NCBI GenBank assembly: GCA_024400545.1
Contig: JAKSMO010000018.1
Coordinates: 1 to 42,433 of the forward strand
DNA length: 42,433 bases
Direction of reading: 5' to 3'
From: Bacteroidales bacterium
GTDB taxonomy: Bacteria > Bacteroidota > Bacteroidia > Bacteroidales > P3
Below are positions 34,431-42,355 of the stretch, in pieces; the first letter of the stretch is position 1, and every line of letters begins with the position of its first letter. Under the pieces are notes generated by a model, which searched no databases, was not told where the DNA came from, and worked only from the letters and a program-made list of their open reading frames with translations. The position numbers and the translations under genes are program-made.

Positions 34431-36226
34431 GGCTTCGTGTTATTGGAGCGTTTTAATTTATCGGATATGACTTTGCCTTGTGGGGTAAGCCGGTATTTCT
34501 GTTTGGAACTATTAGGTTTGTCAGTCTGTGTGGGCGTGATGAACTGGATTTTAATAAGCGGTGATAGGATATGTTGGCGGAAATAACTGCGACTTGCCAA
34601 ACCAAGAAATGACATCATTTCAGCCATGGCGACATCGCCTTTTATGAGTTGTAGCAGTTTCTTTTGATTAGGACTAAGCCTAATCTGTAAGGTGTCTCCA
34701 ACTTGGTCACTGACTTGGTCACTAACTTGGTCACTAACTTGGTCACTAACTTGATCACTAACTTGATCACTAACTTGATCACTAACTTGGTCACTAACTT
34801 GGTCATTAACTTGGTCACTAGTTTGATACTCTATAATACTATTAGATGCTATCTGTACGCTATCTGATTGAGAAATAATGCGAATAGAACTGCCCTTGCC
34901 GCTCTTGCACACAATCACTCCCATTTCTCTCAATGCAGAAATGTCACGTTCGATGGTGCGTGTGCTCACCGACAAAGACTCCGACATCTGTTTGTCGGTG
35001 ATTGTCGGTGTGGTCTTAATCAAGTTGAGTATCTTGTGCTGTCGCTCGGTGATTCTGATGTCCGGCAAGGCTTCGACATTGGGCTCTGTCGGTGATGCGT
35101 AAATCGTAGTCTGGAATTGGGTTGGAGTGGATGAGAATCTAGGCATCAATTCGTCTTTATAACCCTCCAAAGCTTTTGTCTCATTGCAAATTCGAGTAAG
35201 GCCACTGCCGCGTTTCTCCATATAGTCAAGCTGAGCCATGACATTGGCGAGTATCGGATTGCGTCTTTCTGAGGACACATTGTCAATATCAAGATTCTGT
35301 ATAAGCATGCCGTTGTACATTCCTCCTGGCGATGTGACTGTCAGTCGATCATCATAGATGTCAAGATGCACTTCTCCGCCCATCACAGTATAGTCTCTGT
35401 GTATGAAATGATTCACCATCGCTTCCAACACTGCGCGTTCGGCATACTCGGGCTTGTTCTTGCGTCCTTTGGGCAATTTCTCCCACCCATTTTTCGTGTT
35501 TGACTTGATGAAGTTGATCGCCTCTCGCAGCAACAGAAGGATGTTCCCCGTAAATTCCGCATCATTAATAGCATCACTCTTTCCTTTTCCATCCCACCGG
35601 GTGCAGTAAAGGCGCGATTGCCATAAAGGACAGTCGTCTGCGAAAAGCGCACCGGCATTAGTCAGGGTATCTGCGTTGGTCACAAGCCCAAACGAAATAA
35701 GGAACTTTTTATTCCAATCCCGAGTAGTGCGTTTCTTAAACTCGTTAGCCAGAATGATAAAGGTGTTGTCGGCAGCTTTATAATCAGACACCAGCGAGTC
35801 GTAGGTTTTGTTCGACCCCTTAAGTACGAGTCTGACCATTTGTTCTGCCGTTGCAGGGATGCTCTCGTCTCCAATACGGACAAACGCAATACGCTGTCCG
35901 TCCCCTATATAATAATATGGAGTGTAGCTGCCTGGTTTAACCTTGAGTTGTAGGATATTGACACCTTCGATGTGGTGGGGTATCATCTCCACTTCGGGCA
36001 GAGGATCCATATAGTCTCGAATCTTACTGCTGATAGTCTCGCATACATGCTGTACATCAGGCAATCCTTTCGCATGGCCATCGTTGGTTATGCCAAATAG
36101 CAAAGAGCCGCCTGAGCCGTTGGCAAAGGCGCTAACACTTTTCATCCAACTCTTAGGCCTCTTTTCTTCAAGCATCTCCTTGAAATCGTACGCGGTACAT
36201 TCGCTGATAAGATTTTCTATTTTCAT
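34427..36226 (-). CDS. AlbA_2/Schlafen-type ATP-binding regulator with winged helices and a DQV repeat
   Basis: A 599-residue protein. The N-terminal AlbA_2 (Schlafen-like DNA/RNA-binding) domain shows YDFKEMLE, SVSAFANGSGGSLLFGITND and FVRIGDESIPATAEQMVRLV. A GHKL-type ATPase segment follows (about 260-370; AERAVLEAMVNHFIHRDYTV, GVHLDIYDDRLTVTSPGGMY-like strand, MEKRGSGLTRI). A winged-helix region (about 388-440; ITDKQMSESLSVSTRTIERD) is followed by ten SDQV-type tetrapeptides (469-508) and a second winged-helix-like tail. Such proteins are common putative regulators in Bacteroidota and are frequent beside defence and mobile genes. It is coupled to DUF6939 by a 4-base overlap and is the first gene of the four-gene downstream set. 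Confidence 0.85.
   Translation of the reverse strand: MKIENLISECTAYDFKEMLEEKRPKSWMKSVSAFANGSGGSLLFGITNDGHAKGLPDVQHVCETISSKIRDYMDPLPEVEMIPHHIEGVNILQLKVKPGSYTPYYYIGDGQRIAFVRIGDESIPATAEQMVRLVLKGSNKTYDSLVSDYKAADNTFIILANEFKKRTTRDWNKKFLISFGLVTNADTLTNAGALFADDCPLWQSRLYCTRWDGKGKSDAINDAEFTGNILLLLREAINFIKSNTKNGWEKLPKGRKNKPEYAERAVLEAMVNHFIHRDYTVMGGEVHLDIYDDRLTVTSPGGMYNGMLIQNLDIDNVSSERRNPILANVMAQLDYMEKRGSGLTRICNETKALEGYKDELMPRFSSTPTQFQTTIYASPTEPNVEALPDIRITERQHKILNLIKTTPTITDKQMSESLSVSTRTIERDISALREMGVIVCKSGKGSSIRIISQSDSVQIASNSIIEYQTSDQVNDQVSDQVSDQVSDQVSDQVSDQVSDQVSDQVSDQVGDTLQIRLSPNQKKLLQLIKGDVAMAEMMSFLGLASRSYFRQHILSPLIKIQFITPTQTDKPNSSKQKYRLTPQGKVISDKLKRSNNTKP
34701..34820. repeat. Ten tandem copies of a 12-bp repeat (ACTTGGTCACTA)
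   Basis: The unit is repeated ten times with G/A exchanges at few positions and one C/T change; it encodes (S/N)DQV four-residue units. Twelve bases is a multiple of three, so unit gain or loss changes repeat length without frameshift. Confidence 0.95.
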
Positions 36227-36332
36227 TTAATCTGTGTACTTGTTGATTTACTACTAATTGGGATAACTCAATTTGCTAGATTTTATTATATGACTGCTTC
36301 CAGCTCAATCCAACATATCGACAAGGTTTCCT

Positions 36333-38417
36333 TTAGTCAGTTATTATTTTCACTTTTTGGAGGTCAACACCTGTGCCTTCAAGCAGTTTCGGATTCTTGA
36401 TTTTGATGAACTGCAACCTGCTGCAACCATCGAAAGTATACTCCCCAATCTCCGTGACCGAATCGGGGATGACGATGAACTGCAAACTGCTGCAACCATC
36501 GAAAGCATACTCCCCAATCTCCGTGACCGAATCGGGGATAACGATGGACTGCAAACTGCTGCAACCAAAGAATGCACCTCCCCTAATTTCCGTGACCGAA
36601 TCGGGGATGACGATGGACTGCAAACTGCTGCAACCACCGAAAGTATTAGACCAAATTTCCGTGACCGAATCGGGGATGACGATGGACTGCAAACTGATGC
36701 AATCCTTGAAAGTTGCTCCACATATCTCCGTGACCGAATCAGGGATGACAATGGTCTGCAAATTGCTGCAACCATCGAAAGCATACCCCCCAATTTGAGT
36801 GACCGAAGTGGGGATGACGATGGACTGCAAACTGCTGCAACCATTGAAAGCGCCGATCCAAATCTCCGTGACCGAAGTGGGGATGACGATGGACTGCAAA
36901 CTGCTGCAACCATAGAAAGCATACTCCCCAATCTCCGTGACCGAATCGGGGATGTCGATGGACTGCAAGCTGCTGCAACCAGCGAAAGCTAATTTCCCAA
37001 TCTCCGTGACCGAATCAGGGATGACGATGGACTGCAAACTGCTGCAACCACGGAAAGCATTATACTCAATCTTTGTGACCGAATCCGGGATGGCGATGGA
37101 CTGCAAACTGCTGCAATCATCGAAAGCATGATCCCCAATCTTGGTGACCGAATCCGGGATGACGATAGACTGCAAACTGCTGCAACCAGAGAATGCCCCG
37201 CTCCTAATTTCCGTGACCGAATCGGGGATGACGATGGACTGCAAGCTGCTGCAACCAACGAAAGCATTATGATTAATTCCAACTACTTGGTATTTTGCAA
37301 TCTTGCGAGGGATTGTAATTTTGCCAATCGGTTTGGAAGAATTAAGCCAACCAGGTGTGAAATAGCTATCTGGTGCCACCACCCACACTTTTGAATTATC
37401 CTCCTTATCATATTTAAAATACAGGCAGTTGCCGTCTTTGAACTGGATGTGGATGTTGGAGTTGGGGGTGGGTTCGTTGATGATGATATAGTCGAGCTCT
37501 TCGGCTTTGGGCTTGCTGAGGTTGAAGAGGCGGAAGGAGAGGTGCTGGAGGGTCTTTTGGCTGAGGGCGGCAAGGAATTGGCTGGCAAGGGTGGCAAACT
37601 CTTTGTCATACATCAGCTGCTGGAGTTTGGTCCATATCTGGCTCTTTGACAAGTCGCGGTAGTCGTCGGCGGAGAACAATAGTCGGTCGGTGCCGCCACA
37701 ATGGGTATAGAACGCGTCATCCAGAGCTATGGCCTTGAGCGAGAGTGCCGTGGTGGACAGGGCAAAGTCGTCGATGGTCTCGTCGAAGTCCTCCACGGTG
37801 CGCTCGGGATGGGAGAAGTCGCGGGTGCCCAGGGTGGGCGACTGCTGCCCCTTCATGGCTGGCACAAACATGCCGTCGTAATCCACTAGGGTCAGCGAGC
37901 CATCGGGCCGCACAATCACATTGTCCGGCTTGATGTCGCCATGTGCCAGGGACTGAGATCGCAGCCATGCCGCCATGCGGCAGAAACGATAGCAGAGCCA
38001 CTGCATCTTGGTGGAATCCTGATGATTCTCACGGATGTATTGCTCCATGGTGATGCCCTCCACCCAGTCCATGAGCAGCACGGGGAACTCGGACTCGTCG
38101 GCACAAGAACTATCCACAAACAACTCCTTGTCGTAGTACTGCACGGCGGTGATATAGGGCGAATCTACAGCCGACAGTTCCTCGGCAATCAGGCGGTAGG
38201 CCTCGGCACGGCCCGACTGCTCCTCGGTGAAGCACTTGAGGGCGTAGCATTTGCCCGAAGCGGGGTCTTGCATCTTGAACACCACGGCAAAAGCACCGCT
38301 GCTGCGGTAAGGCTCGCCATGGTCGTCCAGCACAGGGCGTAGGTGCGCAAGCTTGTCGAGATTATCCTCGGCGGATGCCACAGATTGCAGATATTCAGTG
38401 ATTAGCGGATAGTTCAT
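36333..38417 (-). CDS. Serine/threonine kinase-like protein with C-terminal BspA-type leucine-rich repeats (paralog A)
   Basis: A 694-residue cytoplasmic protein (no signal peptide). The kinase domain (about 30-230) has the glycine loop SSGAFAVVF (39-47), the ATP lysine K61 (YALKCF), the catalytic loop HGDIKPDN (159-166; D161, K163, N166) with Gly in place of the HRD Arg, and LVDYDGMFVP with DYD in place of DFG (D179). A linker (about 313-385, DGNCLYFKYDKEDNSKVWVV) leads to twelve 23-residue BspA-type repeats of the form CSSLQSIVIPDSVTEIG-x(2)-AF-x-G. BspA repeats are usually on surface or secreted proteins, so their place on a cytosolic kinase is unusual; they could sense a ligand or bind the partner proteins. 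It has its own -7 promoter and a near-identical paralog upstream. Confidence 0.85.
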   Translation of the reverse strand: MNYPLITEYLQSVASAEDNLDKLAHLRPVLDDHGEPYRSSGAFAVVFKMQDPASGKCYALKCFTEEQSGRAEAYRLIAEELSAVDSPYITAVQYYDKELFVDSSCADESEFPVLLMDWVEGITMEQYIRENHQDSTKMQWLCYRFCRMAAWLRSQSLAHGDIKPDNVIVRPDGSLTLVDYDGMFVPAMKGQQSPTLGTRDFSHPERTVEDFDETIDDFALSTTALSLKAIALDDAFYTHCGGTDRLLFSADDYRDLSKSQIWTKLQQLMYDKEFATLASQFLAALSQKTLQHLSFRLFNLSKPKAEELDYIIINEPTPNSNIHIQFKDGNCLYFKYDKEDNSKVWVVAPDSYFTPGWLNSSKPIGKITIPRKIAKYQVVGINHNAFVGCSSLQSIVIPDSVTEIRSGAFSGCSSLQSIVIPDSVTKIGDHAFDDCSSLQSIAIPDSVTKIEYNAFRGCSSLQSIVIPDSVTEIGKLAFAGCSSLQSIDIPDSVTEIGEYAFYGCSSLQSIVIPTSVTEIWIGAFNGCSSLQSIVIPTSVTQIGGYAFDGCSNLQTIVIPDSVTEICGATFKDCISLQSIVIPDSVTEIWSNTFGGCSSLQSIVIPDSVTEIRGGAFFGCSSLQSIVIPDSVTEIGEYAFDGCSSLQFIVIPDSVTEIGEYTFDGCSRLQFIKIKNPKLLEGTGVDLQKVKIITD
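36400..37275. repeat. Tandem 69-bp leucine-rich-repeat units in kinase paralog A
   Basis: Twelve or so units of 69 bases, each containing the words GACTGCAAACTGCTGCAACC, GAAAGC and TCCGTGACCGAATCGGGGAT with few differences. The length of unit (23 codons) and the encoded IPDSVTEI motif show that it is coding. Confidence 0.95.
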
Positions 38418-38424
38418 AGGGCAT
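37375..38424. repeat. Duplicated kinase segment, copy A (partner 41291-42340)
   Basis: A 1050-base stretch aligned without any gap to 41291-42340 (constant offset 3916), covering the kinase domain, the start codon and the bases CATAGGGCAT just before it. Identity is very high by eye with scattered third-position changes. Confidence 0.9.
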
Positions 38425-38446
38425 ATTCTTTATTGTAACGGCACTG

Positions 38447-38454
38447 CAAAGATA
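38447..38454 (-). promoter_or_regulatory. -7 element of kinase paralog A
   Basis: CAAAGATA on the plus strand is TATCTTTG on the minus strand, 30 bases before the start codon. It is probably the promoter of paralog A and possibly of the genes down to PP2C. Confidence 0.6.
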
Positions 38455-38586
38455 CGAAATATCCCCCATATTTGCTAAATGATTGCTGCATATCGATTAT
38501 TATTTCCTCCAAGGTGTGTGGCTCTAGTCCATCATTGACAGGGTCTATGTGCGTGATGCGATTGCCCATAAAGACAATCGTATAGC

Positions 38587-38864
38587 GGGCTGAAAGCCCA
38601 ATTATTTCCATAGCCCAAGGCAACGCCCTGGGACGGTGTTGATGTTTGTTTCCATCTCGCCCTGAAAGGGCAAAAGTATGAAACATTATGTGCGGATATA
38701 TTTTGTTCAATAGATTGTGACATGTCGAATTATGTTATTCAAGGTGTTGTCGGATTGTACTTATGCCCTTTCAGGGCGTTTGGTGTGGGCGGGGTCTCTG
38801 TTTCCCAGGGTGCCGCTGCGCTATACCCTGGGCTATGGACGTTGTGCGATTGCCCTTTCAGGGC
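38587..38864. repeat. Inverted pair of non-coding palindromic repeat elements
   Basis: Left copy (38587-38671): GGGCTGAAAGCCC, then TAGCCCAAGGCAACGCCCTGGG, then GCCCTGAAAGGGC. Right copy (38765-38864): GCCCTTTCAGGGC, then CCCAGGGTGCC-x-TATACCCTGGGCTA, then GCCCTTTCAGGGC. The right copy is the diverged reverse complement of the left. Fragments encoding RALPWAME-type peptides from such elements are often mis-annotated as short proteins in Bacteroidota and other phyla. Confidence 0.8.
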
Positions 38865-38964
38865 GTTTCCCATTTCTGGTTGAGCCGTTTTGGTGTTATC
38901 GTTGATTATTTGTAGCTCTTGTCACATCTTATGAAAAGGTTTTACAAACAACATGTAGTTTCCT

Positions 38965-41900
38965 TTAGTCAGTTATTATTTTCACTTTTTCGAGGTCGAC
39001 ACCTGTGTATTCAAGCAGTTTCGGATTCTTGATTTTGATGAACTGCAAACTGCTGCAATCTTCGAAAGCACCATATCCAATCATCGTGACAGAATCGGGG
39101 ATGACGATGGACTGCAATCTGATGCAACCTTGGAAAGCCCACCCAATAATCTTCGTGACAGAATCGGGGATGATTAAGGACTGCAACATGCGGCAATCTG
39201 AGAAAGCACCTTCACCAATCTCAGTGACCGAGTCTGGAATGACGATGGACTGCAACATGCGGCAATTAAAGAAAGTCCATTCCCCAATCTCCGTGACCGA
39301 ATCGGAGATGGCAATGGACAGCAAACTGCTGCAACAATAGAAAGCGCCTTCCCCAATCTCCGTGACTGAATCGGGGACGACGATGGACTGCAAACTGCTG
39401 CAACCATAGAAAGCACTCTTCCCAATCTCTGTGACCGAATCAGGGAGGACGATGGATCGCAAACTGCTGCAACAAGAGAAAGCAGACCTCCCAATCTTCG
39501 TGACCGTATCGGGAATGAATGTGTTTTTGCATCCGGCAATCAAAATGTTGTCGGATGTCTTGATAATGGCATTGCAATTGTTTCGGCTATCGTATTTGGG
39601 GTTCTTATTATCCACAATGATGGACTGCAAACAGCTGCAACCAGAGAATGGACCATCTCCAATTTCCGTAACTGAATCGGGGATGACGATGGACTGCAAA
39701 CTGCTGCAACCTCTGAAAGCACTCCGCCTAATCTCTGTGACCGAATCTGGAATCACGATGGTCTGCAAACTGCTGCAATGATAGAAAGCACCTTCCCCAA
39801 TCTCCGTGACCGAATCAGGGATGACGATGGACTGCAAACTGCTGCAACCAGAGAATGCATTCTCCCCAATCTTCATAACCGAATCTGGAATCACGATAGA
39901 TTGTAAATTGTTACAATCACGGAAAGTAGATTCTCCAATCTCAGTAACCAAGTCGGGAATAACGATGGTCTGCAAACTGCTGCAACCAGAGAAAGCATAT
40001 TCACCAATCTTCATAACCGAATCTGGAATCACGATAGACTGCAAATTATTACAGCCACAGAAAGTAGATTCCCCAATCTCCGTGACAGAATCGGGGATGA
40101 CAGTGTTTGGACAACCGGCAATCATTTTGTTGCTTGCAGTCTCAATAATGGCATTACAATTGTTTCGGCTGTCGTATTTTGGATTGTTACTATCTACAAC
40201 GATGGTCTGCAAACTGCGGCAACAATCGAAAGCGTGTCCGCGAATCTCCGTGACCGAATCGGGAATGATGATGAACTGCAAACTGATGCAATGACTGAAA
40301 GCCTCACTCCAAATCTGCGTGACCGAATCGGGGATAACGATGGACTGCAAACTGCTGCAACCAAGGAAAGCAGATCTATCAATTCCAATCACTTGGTACT
40401 TTGTCATCTTGCAAGGAATGGCGACCTTGCCAATAGGTTTGGAATATTCTTGCCAATCAGGATGGTTATAATATCTGTCAAAATCCGGTGTCACCACCCA
40501 CACCTTTGAATTATCATCTTTATCATGTTTAAAATACAAGCAGTTGCCGTCTTCAAACTGGATGTGGAAGTCGGAGTTGGGGGTGGGTTCGTTGATTATC
40601 TCATAATTTTGCCCTTCGTCATTGGGCAGGATTTTTATTCTTGATAGATCTGCTCTTGAACCTTCCAATAATTGCAGATTGTTGATTTTGATAGACTGCA
40701 AACTGCTACAATTAAAGAAAGCAGATTTCCCAATCTTCTTGACCGAATCAGGGATGACGATAGACAGCAAACTGCTGCAACCAGAGAAAGCAGATCTCTC
40801 AATCTCCATGACCGAATCAGGAAAGTCGATGGACTGCAAGCTGCTGCAATATAAGAAAGCATCACTCCCGATTTTTGTGACCGAATTAGGGATGGCAATA
40901 GACTGCAAACTGCTACACTCCCTGAATGCGGACGTTCCAATTTCCGTGACAGAATCAGGGACGGCTGTGCTTTGGCAACCAATAATCAAGATGTTACTTG
41001 CGGTCTCAATAATGGCATTGCAATTGTTTCTGGTATCGTATTTCGGATTGTTGTTATCAACGATGATGGACTGTATACTGATGCAACCTTGGAAAGCCCC
41101 CCACTCAATCTGTGTGACAGACTCAGGGATAAATATTGAATGTAAAGTGTCACATCCAGCGAAAGCCTCTTCTTCAATACCGATAACAAGGTATTTTGAT
41201 ATAGTTTTAGGAATCACAAGGTCTCTATTGGGTTTTTCAAATTTCCCCCATTCAACCCCTTCGTCAAATTCACAACCCCACAGAGAGGGCGCCACCACCC
41301 ACACCTTTGACTTATCATCCTTGTCATATTTGAAATACAGGCAGTTGCCGTCTTTGAACTGGATGTGGAAGTTGGAGTTGGGGGTGGGCTCGTTGATGAT
41401 AATATAGTCTAGTTCTTCGGCTTCGGGTTTGCTGAGGTTGAAGAGGCGGAAGGATAGGTGCTGGAGGGTCTTCTGGCTGAGGGCGGCAAGGAATTGGCTG
41501 GCAAGGGTGGCGAATTCTTTGTCATACATCAGCTGCTGGATCTTGGCCCATATCTGGCTTTGCGATAGGTCGCGGTAGTCATCGGCGGAGAACAATAGCC
41601 GGTCGGTGCCGCCACAGTGGGTATAGAACGCTGCATCTAGGGCTATGGCTTTGAGCGAGAGCGCCGTGGTGGCCAGGGCAAAGTCGTCGATGGTCTCGTC
41701 GAAGTCCTCCACGGTGCGCTCGGGGTGAGAGAAGTCGCGGGTGCCCAGGGTGGGCGACTGCTGCCCCTTCATAGCTGGCACGAACATGCCGTCGTAATCG
41801 ACTAGGGTCAGCGAGCCATCGAGCCGCACAATCACATTGTCCGGCTTGATGTCGCCATGAGCTAAGGCTTGGGATCGCAGCCATGCCGCCATGCGACAAA

Positions 41901-42333
41901 AGCGATAGCAAAGCCACTGCATCTTGGTGGAATCCTGATGATTCTCACGGATGTACTGCTCCATGGTGATGCCCTCTACCCAGTCCATGAGCAGCACGGG
42001 GAACTCGGTCTCGTCGGCGCAAGAGCTATCCACAAATAGCTCCTTGTCGTAGTACTGCACGGCGGTGATATAGGGCGAATCTACAGCCGACAGTTCCTCG
42101 GCAATCAGGCGGTAGGCCTCGGCACGACCCGACTGCTCCTCGGTGAAGCACTTGAGGGCATAGCATTTGCCCGAAGCGGGGTCCTGCATCTTGAACACCA
42201 CAGCAAAGGCACCGCTGCTGCGGTAAGGCTCGCCATGGTCGTCCAGCACGGGGCATAGGTGCGCAAGCTTGTCGAGATTGTCCCCGGCGGATGCCACAGC
42301 TTGCAGATATTCAGTGATTAGCGGATAGTTCAT
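38965..42333 (-). CDS. Serine/threonine kinase-like protein with two blocks of BspA-type leucine-rich repeats (paralog B)
   Basis: A 1122-residue protein with the same plan as paralog A. The first 350 residues are almost identical, with G-loop SSGAFAVVF, K61, HGDIKPDN, LVDYDGMFVP. Then come linker 1 (about 312-385), a first repeat block (about 385-565) with PKYDTRNNCNAIIETASN, a second copy of the linker (about 577-650, DGNCLYFKHDKDDNSKVWVV) and a long second repeat block to the end. Two more PKYDSRNNCNAII islands interrupt that second block. The start is ATG 42331-42333; a longer frame to 42399 runs over the upstream symporter stop codon region and is rejected. The gap to the symporter stop is 22 bases, so it may be read from the symporter transcript. 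Confidence 0.85.
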   Translation of the reverse strand: MNYPLITEYLQAVASAGDNLDKLAHLCPVLDDHGEPYRSSGAFAVVFKMQDPASGKCYALKCFTEEQSGRAEAYRLIAEELSAVDSPYITAVQYYDKELFVDSSCADETEFPVLLMDWVEGITMEQYIRENHQDSTKMQWLCYRFCRMAAWLRSQALAHGDIKPDNVIVRLDGSLTLVDYDGMFVPAMKGQQSPTLGTRDFSHPERTVEDFDETIDDFALATTALSLKAIALDAAFYTHCGGTDRLLFSADDYRDLSQSQIWAKIQQLMYDKEFATLASQFLAALSQKTLQHLSFRLFNLSKPEAEELDYIIINEPTPNSNFHIQFKDGNCLYFKYDKDDKSKVWVVAPSLWGCEFDEGVEWGKFEKPNRDLVIPKTISKYLVIGIEEEAFAGCDTLHSIFIPESVTQIEWGAFQGCISIQSIIVDNNNPKYDTRNNCNAIIETASNILIIGCQSTAVPDSVTEIGTSAFRECSSLQSIAIPNSVTKIGSDAFLYCSSLQSIDFPDSVMEIERSAFSGCSSLLSIVIPDSVKKIGKSAFFNCSSLQSIKINNLQLLEGSRADLSRIKILPNDEGQNYEIINEPTPNSDFHIQFEDGNCLYFKHDKDDNSKVWVVTPDFDRYYNHPDWQEYSKPIGKVAIPCKMTKYQVIGIDRSAFLGCSSLQSIVIPDSVTQIWSEAFSHCISLQFIIIPDSVTEIRGHAFDCCRSLQTIVVDSNNPKYDSRNNCNAIIETASNKMIAGCPNTVIPDSVTEIGESTFCGCNNLQSIVIPDSVMKIGEYAFSGCSSLQTIVIPDLVTEIGESTFRDCNNLQSIVIPDSVMKIGENAFSGCSSLQSIVIPDSVTEIGEGAFYHCSSLQTIVIPDSVTEIRRSAFRGCSSLQSIVIPDSVTEIGDGPFSGCSCLQSIIVDNKNPKYDSRNNCNAIIKTSDNILIAGCKNTFIPDTVTKIGRSAFSCCSSLRSIVLPDSVTEIGKSAFYGCSSLQSIVVPDSVTEIGEGAFYCCSSLLSIAISDSVTEIGEWTFFNCRMLQSIVIPDSVTEIGEGAFSDCRMLQSLIIPDSVTKIIGWAFQGCIRLQSIVIPDSVTMIGYGAFEDCSSLQFIKIKNPKLLEYTGVDLEKVKIITD
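39000..40390. repeat. Tandem 69-bp leucine-rich-repeat units, second block of paralog B
   Basis: About eighteen 69-base units, the longest such array in the window, broken by longer spacer islands encoding PKYDSRNNCNAII. Units are more diverged than in paralog A. Confidence 0.85.
40680..41180. repeat. Tandem 69-bp leucine-rich-repeat units, first block of paralog B
   Basis: A shorter array of about six units before the second linker copy, containing one PKYDTRNNCNAII island. Confidence 0.8.
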
Positions 42334-42340
42334 AGGGCAT
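41291..42340. repeat. Duplicated kinase segment, copy B (partner 37375-38424)
   Basis: The second copy of the 1050-base segment. Similarity stops just before the start codon of each gene, so the promoter region was not duplicated. Confidence 0.9.
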
Positions 42341-42355
42341 AATATTTGACATTCG

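Larger units (their letters stand above)
38418..38964. other. Intergenic region between the two kinase paralogs
   Basis: About 547 bases. The right end next to paralog A holds its promoter; the middle is occupied by the inverted pair of palindromic repeats (38587-38864). A 98-codon minus-strand frame (38414-38710) begins inside the repeat and overlaps the paralog A start; it has no support as a gene. Confidence 0.7.

Noticed and set aside
36357-37282. Several open frames on both strands across the leucine-rich repeats, with repeated peptides
   Set aside because: A 69-base period is open in several frames at once. Only the minus-strand frame joins to the kinase domain and encodes the BspA-type IPDSVTEI motif.
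31552-38417. A classical DarT-DarG toxin-antitoxin pair
   Set aside because: No macro-domain protein is encoded in the window, so the antitoxin, if any, must be another protein such as the DUF6939-like one.
38414-38710. A 98-codon minus-strand frame with RALPWAME-type peptide
   Set aside because: It lies on the palindromic repeat and the kinase promoter. Such peptides are a known artefact of this kind of repeat, and no start signal is visible.
39000-41180. Repeats that might look like a CRISPR array
   Set aside because: The repeats are contiguous 69-base units without unique spacers, they encode a protein, and no cas genes are present.
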